A DNA stretch of 64,000 nt from Stropharia rugosoannulata. Lineage: Eukaryota > Basidiomycota > Agaricomycetes > Agaricales > Strophariaceae. The notes under the pieces were generated by a model. It was not told where the DNA came from. It did not search any database and saw nothing but the letters and a program-made list of their open reading frames with translations. Below are positions 33,834-46,104 of this stretch, piece by piece (the stretch's first letter is position 1; every line of letters starts with the position of its first letter). The stretch covers positions 248,001-312,000 of the forward strand of contig JANCIK010000001.1 in NCBI GenBank assembly GCA_028532985.1, given 5' to 3'. Made by a program: the position numbers and the translations under genes.

Positions 33834-34829
33834 ATGCCTCCTCGTTGCACAGCTCGTCCTGCTTCAACATACGAAGTCGATATGCGCTGGGCCGCCCCGC
33901 AAATTCTTGGGCTTGCTGAAGGGTGGTATGAATATGACCAAGTGAGTAATTATGCCATATTAAATTTCGGTCGTTCTAAAACAGAGATCCAGAAGTGTTC
34001 TTGGTGTAAAAACCACCCAGGTTACATGTGTACGTTGCGATACACACCGCGCTGGAGCCGAGCATGCACCAACTGCAAGGTCGACAAGAAGAACTGCAGC
34101 AATAATACTGCCGCATGTGTACGTCCCATTTTGAATATGACATTCTCTTCCTTACTGATAATACTGCCCATGTTTCAGAAACAACAACCCAGCAATTTCT
34201 TGACCCGAGCCTTGGCTGGTAGCGATTTTTCGTACGACCAACGCTCTCGCACGGTCCATCCAGATCCCGAAATTGATAGCGATGAAGAAGGCGACAGCAA
34301 CCAGAACAGCGAGACCGATGAAGTGGACGAAATCGAGTCAGACAGCGTGGACAAGGAATTTACCACCAACGACGCGCCAACAAGCCCAATGCTAATTGAG
34401 GAAGACGGCCCGCCACCTTTCTATGATCCGACACTTGCCTTTGAGTTTGCGGAAACCATCGTCGCAAACCAAAAAGGTGTTGGTGAAGGAACTTCTGGTG
34501 AGTATACACAATTCCCTTTCTTTATTATTTGTCGGTAACCTTGTTCCACAGGTATAACACATTCTAGTTCCAGCCGTAGTTCTAACATTCCCGACGAGGG
34601 TTTACCATCGTATGAACCTTATACCCGATTGGTGCGAGATTTCCGCGAATGGCAAACGACCGCCGACCCAGCAAATGGGCTCGAAGAACTGGACGACCTC
34701 TGCGAGAGAAACCTGCGTCATTACACTGATATGGAGATTCGACTTCGTGACCTGGTGGAATTGTCGATGGAGCGCATTGAAGAAATCCGTCAAATGGCCG
34801 GGGAAATCAACAGATTCTGCAGGAGGTAA
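33834..34829 (+). CDS. Antisense cassette gene D, cysteine-cluster protein (element 2)
   Basis: Exons 33834-33941, 33993-34118, 34179-34497 and 34552-34829 encode 276 residues. Intron 1 is inferred because the element 1 copy has a stop inside it and both copies offer CCAG|AAGTGTTC as acceptor. The cysteine block CSWCKNHPGYMC...ACTNCKVDKKNC is conserved with element 1. The acidic exon 3 is 13 codons longer and differs almost completely. Exon 4 keeps the helical pattern with many synonymous changes. No frame lesion is present. Confidence 0.8.
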
Positions 34830-35094
34830 AGGGGACTTCATATGTATTTCGTCTTGTCGTAATTCCTTTTTCACCCTTCTTCGGGAACCATATCGTCATA
34901 GTATCTTGTAGTGAATAACTTGTCTTGGTCAATGTATATTATAATTTTTGAAAGCAACAATTTCATAATCTTGTAAAACTGAAACGTAACCTAAAAGAAA
35001 GAGAGTTTATTTAACAAATGAGAAGAAAAGAACCTGAAACTGTTGAAGCTCCACTAAGAAATTTTAAGTTTGTGTAAGCAGTTTCGGAAACTTG

Positions 35095-38000
35095 TTATTC
35101 ATTATCAGGCGCCACTTGGGAGTCCTCGGGTACTTCTTCATGAACCATGCCTTCAATTAAATCCTTGGGTTGGGATAATAGTTCCCATGGTATTGCCAGC
35201 AGTTCCCTTGATATATAAGGTATCAAGTGATATGCGGCAAATCTCTTGTAGGAGACAGCTCCACTAAGTTCAGCACAGATGTAAGACCCTCCTTTCGTTC
35301 GTCGTAACACCATTAGAGGCCCGAAGTATCGTGGTTTTGTTTTCCGATCAAGTGATTTTTCAACTGGTGAATTCCTGACTAGAACCAAAGTACCTGGTGC
35401 GAAGTCCTGCAGTACGATGCAATGCTTATTATACTGTTCAAAATAACGAGCTTGTCGCAGCCGTGCTTGCTCCACTTTGTCCTTGACCCTTTCAAGATCT
35501 TCCGGTCGCTTCTGCAGCATTATAGCTCTTCTTGCTATTAGCTCTTCTTCGGAAATCATATCGACTTGATCGGGAAACATGAAGGTCGCTTCTGTGATGT
35601 CAAATGGGAATAATGGCTCCACTCCGTGCACGATATAGTAGGGAGTATAACCTGTTGATTTTTGTACCATAACACGTTCAGCCCATAAAACAAATCGGAG
35701 AATTAGTGGCCATATTGATAAGTCGCCTTCACAAGTCTTGACTATTGCTTCCCTAACATCGAGATGTCGTTTTTCAATCAAGCCGTTCACCTGCGAATTA
35801 TATCCCGAAATTCTGATGTGGTAGATTCCATATTTTTCCGCCAAATAGTTCACGGCTTTAACCCAAGGTGTACCATTGTCTGTCACAATAATAGCCATAG
35901 CTCCCCATCGCGACATAACATCCAACAGAAATTCTCCTATAACTGTATGGTTTTCCGACGCTACAGCCAGAGCTTCAGGCATTCCCGAAAGTGAACATCG
36001 TAGATGAAGACAGAGATGTTTTCCCCCTTTTCCTTTGGGCATAAAGAAAGTATCTGCATGAACTTTGACAAATAGCGACAATGGACGAGCTACCATTGGC
36101 GGAATGAGGTTCTTTACCCTTGACTGTCGCTGACATATATTGCAAGTCTTCAAGTACCACGTAAGATCATTACTGATGTTAGGCCACCAAAAACGCTTCG
36201 TGAGCCTATTCCACACAGTGAAATAAGACTTATGTCCTAAATTATCGTGTACTTCTTGGAGTATCCGAAGCCTATCTTCTTGTTGTACCACTTGTTTATG
36301 TTCACCATCGTCGGACCTTTTCCATAGTTTTCCGTCCAGTATGAAGAATTGCCTTACTTTCTTGAGGAAGCGGTTGTACTCCTTTCTTGTGCGAATCCAT
36401 GCGGGTCTTTTGGGGTCGCCTAGAAATTCTTTGACCTTCTTTAATTCCTCATCCATGTCAGCTACTCTGTCGGAAACTGGTAACTTAAGCGTTGTAGTAA
36501 TTTCCGCACGGTGAGGTATCGATTTAGCCGCAATAAGTACCATAGCCTTGTAAGACAATGATGATCCTGGTATTTTCTTCTGTACCATGGACATGTGAGT
36601 GAATTTCCAATTGTCATTTTTGTTTAAGACCCAGATTCCGAAGCCGCATGCCCTGTCGATCCAGTCTTCTACTTCTTCTTCGGAATCTTCTTGAGGATCT
36701 AATTCTGATCGTCTCCTTCTTGACAGACCGTCTGGTGAATGTGATTTTCCAGGGACGTGTTCTAGCTTGAAGTCAAACAAAAGTATGGCGGCTATCCAGC
36801 GATTTATCGTAGCATTAGGTTGTATATCGGGGTTGTTTAACATTCCCTTGAGGTAACTCGCATCAGTCCTGACTATCAAGTTTTCCACTCCAACCAGGTA
36901 TATCCGATACGCTCTAAGGCTGCGAAATAGGCCATATAACTCGATCTTGGCTTGTGAGTATCTTGATTCTCTTTCGTTCCAAGTTATAGAACCAAACCGC
37001 GCAGGATGTTCCTTTCCGTCTTCTTTAACCTGAGATAAAATAAAACCCATGGCTATGTTGCTTGAGTCCACCTCCATTATTATCTGTCCATCGGATTCAT
37101 AGTCCAATGCCGTTAATGCTGGAGACTGAATTAAAAGACGCTTTAAACTGTCCATTGCTTCTTGTTCTCTTTGTCCCCATGTGAATTCAACGTCCTTCTT
37201 TGTTAGTTCAGTTAACGGTCTTGAATGCATTGCATAATCTTTTATAAAGATACACATTACACCCAATGTTCCCAAGAATGAGCGAACTTCTGTCAAGTTT
37301 TCACAAGGTTTCCAATCCCTGATAACTCTGACTTTTGACTCATCAACCGTCCTCCCTTGGATGCTGCACATATGGCCAACAACATTAATTCTTGGTACAG
37401 CCAAAAAGGATTTCGAGGCATTGAAGGTTCCTCCAGCATGCTGTATCCTTTGAATAATGCGATGTACATTGTTCAAGTGTTCCCAGACAAATCTTCTGAT
37501 ACCAGGGTTTTCGGAAATCGTTTCATAGACCCCATTCTCATCTTGATAATAAGATCGTGGTCCTTTGACCGGTACATCATCCACAAAAGGTGCCGTAAAT
37601 TCAGGAATCTCCGGCTCCAGGATAAATGACACATCTCCTTGTTGGACTTGAACCGAATTTGTAAATCCTTGTGGTAGACGGGTCAATCTCAGGTTTCCGA
37701 TAGGCGAAGAGAACGTAGTATAATCTCTTGAATCTTGATGAAGAACCTGATGGTCAAATCCTACAAACAAATCAAACATGGCATAGATAGTTCTTCCACC
37801 AAAAGATTCTGCATAGAGTTCTACAACTGGCGGTAGAGCTGAGTCTTTTATGGTCACTGCATTCAACCTTCTCAGGTCATGCACTACCTGTATTGCTCCG
37901 CTTTTCTTTGGCACATATAGGATCCTGGACCGATAAGGTGAACTAGAAGGTTCATATACTTTGCTTGCGACTTTATCTTGAAAAATTCTCGTGACTTCTT

Positions 38001-38631
38001 TAGCGATGCCTGGAGGTATCGGTATCGGTTTTTCCGCCCATGGTTCATGCGGTACAACGGGTATCTTTAGTGGTTCAAAATAGTCTTCTCTGAAGGCACC
38101 TTTCTCCATCTCGTTCCAAGCGAATCCCATCTCATGTTCTTTAATGATCCATTGAACTAGACGAGCTTCATCCGGTGTCAAGAAGCCATCTTCATTTATG
38201 TTCCAGGCGTCCATTCGTTCTTTTGTATAGCGTATTCCTGGTTCAATATGGTCCACTTTAAAAGGTAATGGTTTCATATTAGCCAGAGGATCCGATGGAA
38301 TTCTTCTAATAACACGATATTCTTCGGGAAGTGTAGTTGACACAGGAAACGTCCGTCTCGCCACAGGTTTATATTTTTTCCTAGCTTTTATTATTAGTGC
38401 TCTTTGTTGAAAAGAGTAAGCATAAGTCTTCTGTAAACATTGGCCGATAAATCTGGCCGAAACTTCAAAATTAAAATTAGTAGGGTATATTTCGTGATAT
38501 GATGATCCTCTTTCATCATCTATTCTTGCTGCGAATAAGGGAGTTATAAATCATCCAAATGATAGTGCTGAAGGAATATCCTTCTTGTGCTGTTCATGTC
38601 GTCTCTCGTGCACTATATTTAACATGAACAT
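35095..38631 (-). pseudogene. pol: pol of element 2, one nonsense codon
   Basis: From ATG 38631 the pol frame meets TGA at 38553-38551, where element 1 has CGA. The change is C to T in a CpG, typical of deamination of methylated cytosine. After that stop the frame is open to 35095 and contains all RT, RNase H and integrase motifs listed for element 1, without the RT/RNase H frameshift. The last 40 residues differ from element 1 at several sites (AYHLIPYISRELLAIP versus AYRLIPYISREPLEIP), marking the border of the diverged block. Confidence 0.9.
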
Positions 38632-38645
38632 CTTTCCCGATCGTG

Positions 38646-40627
38646 TTAATTCAGTCGGGATTCTGGAAAATCCGCTGACTCTTTTTCGGAAACCTTATTC
38701 CTGGGCTGCGTTGGAATAGTAACCACCTTCTGCGTGTTGGGGCAAGTCAAAGTGATTTCCTGGTCGCCATTTGTATAATCCCTAGTAGTGCATCCAGTAT
38801 ACACAAAGAACAGTCGTCCTATCAGAACTTGAAAAGGGGCTTTATCCACGACATGTACTTGAAAATAGAGTTCAAGGCTTCCAATAGTGATTTTAAGGTT
38901 TTCGCACATTCCATCCGTTTGCGATAATTCCGTGTTGGCAGACTCCATATATATTTTCCTTTCTGGGTTTATATTGTGGGACAGTTTCCTCCATATGTGC
39001 TTGTCCATTGCCATGATTTCCGATCCTTGGTCCAAGACACATTCCGCCGTGAATTCACCGTTTAGCAACGCGGGTATCACCCTGAGTTTCATAAGGGGAG
39101 AAGCTGTCAAAAGGACTCTATCTGATGGCCCATTTTCCGAAGCAAATTGTAGCACATAAGACCCTTCATTTTCTTCGCCATGGACATAGCTAACCATCAG
39201 AATTCTCTTTGGTGTAGTTGTTTCCTTGAAATATTTCCGAAGTTCTCCAGAAATAGCCAACAACTCTCTTTGAGAAATAGTAATTTCTGCATCCAAAGAT
39301 TTTGATATGACTTTCTTAAGAAGGTCCAAATTTTCCGCTCCTGAGGTGAATCTATACTGGGGTCCTTTAGCCGGTTCAAATCTTACATGTGCTTCTGGTA
39401 TTGTCTTTTCCGATTTCCTTTCGGCAATCACGACTTCAGGGACTTTTTCATAAGCAGATGAGTTTTTTCCTGGTCCAGGTTTGTCTTGGGGCGAAGACCT
39501 TGTCTTCAGATAAACCTCACCGATTTCTTCGTCGACTTCTTCGAGTTTACTGGAAGAATTAAACAAGGTTTCAGCCGTAGTACAGGAAAACATCATCGTG
39601 GTAGCTGGCGACAGGTGAGGGGGTGCATCTCGAGCACGTTGTAGTTTGAGAATGTTTTCGATCCTTTCTTTTATTGTTCCAGTTCCATTGATCCAGTCGC
39701 TGTTAGCCATTGTGAATCTACCATTCGGTCCTTGTTTGATGATTCCCTTGTTTATAAATTCATCCAGCAAGTTGCAAGACCTCATAATATGATTAATGTC
39801 TCCGCAAAACAAGCAACCAGGGCATAGCGCGGAGTGGAACGATACATAGGTCTTTCTTGCGTCGGAAAAGATGTATTTGGTTGGCCTTGCATAAACATCT
39901 TTATTGATCCTAATTCCGATGTCATTTTCCTTAGCATGAGCTCAAGAGCAGTTTCTTCGGTTTTCGTCCGTTCACAAGGTGTGTCTTCAAGGCCATACCT
40001 GTGAGAATAAGCGTTATCTTGAAGAACATATCGAGCCGCTCGATTAACTTGAAGATAATCATGAACTAGGCCCGGTTTCCGCTTTGGGTCTTCAGCCGTT
40101 AATTGAGTAAGAACCTTCGCCCTGAATTCTTTTGGGAGACCTAGAACATAGTTTCTGTTGATGTCGTCTCTTGATGATAATTGCTCCTTCTCCAGATAAG
40201 TAGCTATAATCATGAATTCACAATGATATTCTGCTAGAAGTTCTTGATTATCCATGGATTTGCTCGAAAACTTCTGTATTAATTTATGCAGGTCGTTGAC
40301 TGAGTATTTGTAGAGCGAATCCAACCCAGGGAAATATTCCAGTAATATTTGTTTATTCTCCTTCCAGGATTTGTTTTCATCTAGAATATTCTTCCATGTT
40401 TCGTGGTATCGGTAATCCACATACCACAGGGTTTTTGTAATCTGCGTGATATCCGATGTGTCTCCCCTGTCTTTGCATAATTCCTCGATGTCCTCTAGGT
40501 ATCGATGTAAAGGAGTAGTGGGTCCTGTAAACGATGGAGCATCTTTTGAGTTGCGGTTTGGGTAAGGCTTGACTTTGGGCGCCACAGTTTGAACTTCAAA
40601 AGGGTTAGCTTCGATTCCGTGATCCAT
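38646..40627 (-). pseudogene. gag-pro: gag-protease of element 2, one frameshift
   Basis: Gag starts at ATG 40627. One C is missing from a C4 run at about 39820 just before the zinc knuckle, so the first frame ends near 39782. The second part (39812-38646) holds the knuckle CGDINHIMRSC and the protease-like VLDQGSEI and runs uninterrupted to TAA 38648-38646. Without that one-base loss gag and protease would be a single frame, showing that the family encodes a gag-pro fusion. Confidence 0.88.
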
Positions 40628-40817
40628 TTCCGATATATGGCTGAGTACTGAAGATATTTGGCTTCCTGACAGTGTCGGTCTTTTCCTTCTTCCCTTGATG
40701 GGCGCTTCAGGAGGTTGTAGGGGTATAGCAAATTCTGCAGCAAGTTGACGAGTTATCCGACGGTCTGGAACAGACGGATCTATTGTGAACTGTAGACCCT
40801 CGCGGTGGGCTCCACGT

Positions 40818-41771
40818 TGTGAGGTGCGAAGTTGGGTAGGACGGGTCTGAAAAGCCTGTCTCTATAGTTCACAATGTGCGAAGGCAACGTGTGTACAACG
40901 ATAGCACGTTGAAAAGGTTTTACTTGTTTTATAACAAGGAGCTTCCAGTGTACGAGGTTTAAACAATGGTTTCCGATGCGAACTGGTATGAAGTGTGTAG
41001 GTAGAATTTAACCCTGAAGGAAGCTGGAGAAGTACAGAGATATTCTACTCCTTAAATACCCGTCTGGTTGCCATGCCCAGATCGTACCATATACATCCAC
41101 GAAGATCCGACCGCCCGTGCTGTCTTTATCTCGTCGGAAACCATGCTGCACTACAGCATGCTTCATATCTTGGCCACAAATATCCTTATCTTCGGAAACC
41201 AAGCCCAAGCACAAGAGATCTTCCTGCGGCCGGATCAACTCCATGTTCTCCCTTAAACGCACATCTCCTCCGACCCTCTTTCCACACCTATGTCCCTTGT
41301 GTTTGTATCGAGATACTTCTGCTTTCTGCTACCACACACTTGCATGTCGTCGGAAACCCCTGCATATCGTTGGAATCTGTTGCCATATTTGTCCCAGGTC
41401 GTATGTATGAGTATTTCCATGTGATTGACTCCCTTGTGGGTCCATAGTTACATCAGATTGTTAATATTGATCTGATGTTGTCGGCATCAGAAGTCCAATA
41501 TTGCTCTGATGCTGTTATCTTTCTTGATCTGCCATTGAGTTGTAATAACATCTTGAGTCTTCCTTGTGCTTGTATTCTTGTTTCATCATGTACATATTTC
41601 ATATCTTGCATCTTCATATCTTAGACTTCATATTTCGTGCTTCTTCTTGTTCTTTCAGTTTCCGATAGTAGTTTCTGATCGTCATGGCGGATATGTCGCT
41701 TCTTGTGTATCTATGTTCTGAACCTTATGGTTTTTCATGTTTTCACGAGGGGCCAGCCCCAGCCCCTCACA
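40818..41771 (-). repeat. 5' LTR of element 2
   Basis: 954 bp; its outer end lies 119 bp before the ATG of the transposase-like gene at 41891, which is divergently transcribed from the element. Confidence 0.95.
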
Positions 41772-41890
41772 GCGGTGCAATTAGCCATATTAGACAGTAT
41801 GGTTGAACATAGACATCCTCCGTCCTCCTCCAGTGCTTTTCTATCTTCACTATCGCTTTCACATATCATTGAACTATCCAACAATTCGCC

Positions 41891-44800
41891 ATGTCCCAGC
41901 CAGGAGATGTCTTCGAGCCGAAGACCATTCTTTCAATTATTTCATTAGCGGAATGCTCGTCTATTACGGCCAGAAAGAGGTTCAGGGAAGGATGGGTGAA
42001 CAGCGTAAGCTCTTCACAGAAGTCCTAGATGTATGCTTGTCTTACAATTATCTCGACCGCAGGTTCAAACGTGTGCCAAAAAGTGGGCAAATCACAAAGA
42101 CAATGCCGGAACATCCGAGGCGCAGCTCATGTTTGAATCGGCAGTTGTCGAGTACGTTGTGTATCTGCATAAGAAATGCCCTGTACATAAGAAAACAGGC
42201 AAATCTGCGAATGAGAGGCTGGCAATTGATGGATCTATCCCTCTTCTGGGCCCACGGTTTCTACCCGCCACATACACTCATGTCTATAGACGCGACCCAA
42301 CCCCAATCATCTCACCAGAAATAGCATATATCAAGCCGGTTACTGTCGTGCATGCCATGTTCTTCCCTACAGCATTAACAAATACATGCCCTCAATGCAT
42401 GTCGTCCTCGACCGCGTGGGACTCATGGAATGGAACAGGCGCTCGAGACATCTACGGCCTTCGCATAAATGAAAGGGCTATCGGCTACCAGCTGCGCTGC
42501 AAAGACTGTGCAAAGACTCCAGAACTCAGTCATTGCTTTGTAACGACAAACCATATTTATTGGGAGAAGCAGGAGCCATGGAAAATCCCCAGTAAGTATT
42601 TGCCCCGCCGTAACTTAAGTCATAGAGTATGCACTAACTCTATCCTCACAGAAAGCATCCCAATCTTTTTCCATTGCGCAGCCGTTTCCCGCGAGCTGTA
42701 TGACTTAATTGCTGAGCTTTGCATTAGTAGTACGTCATCGGGCCTTGCTGAGCACATAAAACGTAAGTTTCATCCTGATAGCTGCCTGACATGCTGATAA
42801 CATCAAACATAAGAATTACATTTGGTAGAATATCAAACATGCTATTTAGAATACCTACAGTACTTCAAGGCCGCTCATAATGATGCTTTCAAGGAACCCA
42901 AGCCGACACTGGCTACGTTCTCCACCCCAACGGACCCCAACGGATACAATGATGTACCCATTATGCACGATTTTGTAACCACCTGCTATGAAGACTTCAT
43001 CTCCCGGAGTAGAAGGGCAGAGTCAATGCATTACTGTAAGACACGGAGCAGTAAGTGCACTATTTAAATGTCATGTCATGTTCCTTCGTCTTATGCTAGT
43101 TTAGCCATCTCTGTTTCGGTTGACAACACCTTCAAATCCGCGTCAAAGGCGACAGTTGTTACTGCAGATCGGCGCCGTGAAAGCCCAATGAATGGCGGAA
43201 TTTTGAGTGCCATAAACGAGCTATCTGAGGGACTTGCATGGGTAAGTACCAGCATGTAAATCTGTGCATGCTCATCTACTAACCAGGTTATTCTAGCGAT
43301 ACTGTATGAGCGCTTCGCCTGTCGAAATTCAATCGGAGCTCTTAGCTGGTATTGCTAGGCGCCTTGAGAAGCAAAGCCTACGCAGAATATTATCAGTTAC
43401 TGCAGACAACTGCTGCGCAATTCGACGCTTTATTGAGGAGGCTTTGGGAACAGACATTCTTGTCTGTCTTGATGTCTTCCATTTCATACAAAGGTAGGTG
43501 ACTATTGTCAGAGTCGATGCTCTACCTTTGTCTGACTTGGGTTCTACGCACCACAAACTACAGGTATGGCATTGTTATCCATGGCGGAACGAGGAACCCA
43601 TTCCGTCGAGAAGTTCTTGCAAGCATCAGGGATTCAGTTATCAAAACATCGTCAAAGAAAAACGTACCTGCAACCTACTGGAGCAAGGAAGAGCAGGCGA
43701 TTAGACTTGTGGACGCCTATGAAAAATGGCTACGCAAAGGGAACATCTGGTCAGCTGCTGCACCAAAGGTAAGTTTTCAAGATGCAATGCCGTCAATACA
43801 ATGAGCTGATTATATATATATATAAAGGCGCATACATATCAGCTTCAACATGTTCGTAAAGGGTGCTTGTCGCGCCCTGATAATGTCGACATCGCATTTG
43901 ATGGAAGCCGCATCGAAGGATCTCACAAGGGATGGAACTCGCTTCAGCGAGCTCATCCGAGTGGGCTGGAGATGTATACCGCCCTTGGCCATGACCACAT
44001 TCATCAACGAAACATTTGCATTGGCACATCAAGGATAGAAAGTGGCAGGCACAGCAACATTAATCTTCCCGAGTTCATAGCGTCTCTACATGGGTCACAT
44101 CATGTCCACCTTGCTGACCACATTGCTCGCCTCTTCAACTCAATAATAGATAAACCGGCCAAAGGGGGTCATATGACAAGCTCCCCTCTCCCTACTCTTC
44201 CAAAAATAAACGACTCTGAAGCTTTTGGACTGGTGCATTCCAATCATGCCACAACATTTGGAGGCCTTGTTGGCCCAAGTGCTGCAGAGGAGGCCCACAT
44301 ACAATCCGCGGATGCTGACGCTGCTGATGCGGACGATGACTCTTATGATCCTCTAATAGACAATGAAGATCTGTGCAATGATGAAGCGGCAAGGGAACAT
44401 ATCATGCACACAATGGGAATAGACTTGCATTTGAACTTGGCTCTGCTATCTTATCCGGCCTCCGAGTTGCATCAAGGCGCGCATTTGGGCAAGAAAAGGA
44501 AGGAGCCTGATAATGCGGACTCCTCTGAGAAGCTGCATGTTGATTCCAGAGCGCCGGATCGTGGGGACAACACTCCCAATCCCAAACGAAAACGCGGCAA
44601 TGATGCCGTGACAGTACCTGAGAATAATGGAGCAGACAGTCCCATTCAACCAAACGATGTAAGTCCTCCTGCCATTAACTTCATATAATTTAATTCTAAC
44701 ATTCTACTAAAGGCAATTGAGCTTGACGGATCTAAGTCTGCCACGCCTAATCCCAACAATGCAGCTTGGATCAGCTGTGATCCGTCAGATGGCATTATTG

Positions 44801-46104
44801 CCCAAACTTCGCATCTTTCCCCACCTCCAGGGACGGCTGGCGGCGAAGTTCTGCGGGCATCATATGCATTCATGCCTTCAGCAATGATTGGTCCATTGTT
44901 GTCGACTAGAGGGCTACCGCATGTGGTGCAGCCGCCGAATCCGCAGCCCTCGAGCAGTAGTCTGCAGCCAGGTTCAGCAAATCAAGAAGAGAAAGATGTG
45001 CCCAACCTAGAAGTACTGCGACAGGTTTCCCTTCCACTCCCGACATCCCTTCACGATAAGGGCCTTACGCACTCGCAGCTTCTTTTCTCTATCGGGACTA
45101 GGATTGATGCCCGAGCTCTTTCAATAGATGGCGACCAGGAATTTTATCTATTTATGGAGATGCGAAAAGAAAATCAGTGGACAACATTCGTGATGACCAA
45201 TGAGCGGTGGGCTATAGCAACGAAGGCATACAATGCTCGTCTGGAGGGACTAGCGAAGAAGAAAGGGTTTATTTTTATTAAAAAGTGCCCTCAGGCGCTA
45301 CAAAGGAAGCTGGCCATTATAGAGGATAAGATCATTGCTAGACTGGCCAAGAATGATTTCATGTCGTGTAAGTCCATTAGTTTCAGGTACATCTTGGCGA
45401 TTAATGGCGCTAACCCTTATATCACATTGATAGCCAAGTCGAAGACGGAGACATTTTGGAGGATACATTGCGAGGCGGTCCCTTCTCTCAAAATTAAGGC
45501 TGATGCTTGGAAAGTTGCCAATCCGGATAATGGGGACGTGGCTAAGAAGGTGGGCACTGCGCTATATTTTTACCCAGGTACTACAGTTCTAACTATTTAA
45601 TTTAATACTATCTCGCGCTTAATATAGTCTACTACTAACCAGCCGCGCAAAACCCCGAAGTGCACTCGATGCTCCAACCCCTCCTTCAACCATCGCAAAG
45701 GCGTTTGCTTGGACGGAGCGCCCCAAAAACCCAAGGCCGGTTCTATCGACCTCTCTGTGCCCAAATACCCCCAACCGCCCGGCATATTCACCGATGGAAA
45801 GCTGTTCAGCCCCGCCAAATTCTTGATGGCACTGCACGACCTCTACGGGCGAATTGTCGAGTATGAGTCGTTGAATAACAGCTCGGTTGGAACCACATTC
45901 GAGTCCGACAAGGTTCTTGAAGATTGCGCATTCTCGCAAATGCTCGAAGAAAGAATTAAGGTAATTGATGGGCACTCGTATTTCTTACTTTACGCTGGTT
46001 TGGATCTAGATCTAGCGTCGTCGACCAGCTCAGACGCACTGGACGCCGCAGACCTAATCTCTGAGATTAAAGGGAGGCGTTACCTTCGCGTGGACTGCCT
46101 GTAG
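41891..46104 (+). CDS. DDE-type transposase-like protein with cysteine modules
   Basis: ATG 41891 opens exon 1 (MSQPGDVFEPKTIL...REGWVNS, to 42004). The next exons are 42063-42591, 42652-42762, 42814 to about 43042, and then at least seven more to TAG 46104. An N-terminal zinc-like module has CPQC and, 40 residues later, LRCKDCAKTPELSHC. The RNase H-fold signature follows: D in VSVDNTFKSASKATVV (about 43115), VTADNCCAIR, D in VCLDVFHFIQRYGIVIHGG (about 43470, across an intron), and E in DGSRIEGSHKGWN (about 43917). A long acidic and basic linker carries two NLS-like patches (KKRKEP, NPKRKRG). The C-terminus has KCTRCSNPSFNHRKGVCLDG and YPQPPGIFTDGKLF. I have seen this architecture repeated in Agaricomycete genomes; whether it belongs to the KDZ group is uncertain. 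Terminal inverted repeats were not found. Confidence 0.65.

Larger units (their letters stand above)
30249..41771 (-). mobile_element. Ty3/gypsy LTR retrotransposon, element 2, inverted relative to element 1
   Basis: The copy is 11,523 bp long with LTRs 30249-31200 (952 bp, element 3' end) and 40818-41771 (954 bp, element 5' end). They differ by a 2-bp gap near 30782. Gene order is the mirror image of element 1: antisense cassette on the plus strand (31287-34829), pol (38631-35095) and gag-pro (40627-38646) on the minus strand. The flanks GTGG (30245-30248) and GCGG (41772-41775) match at three of four bases, so the target duplication is either mutated or absent. Pol has a long open frame of more than 1,080 codons after one nonsense codon near its start. 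Confidence 0.95.

Noticed and set aside
41891..46104. Firm naming of the transposase as KDZ
   Set aside because: The D-D-E motifs and cysteine modules are suggestive, but from memory alone the superfamily cannot be fixed and no terminal repeats were found.
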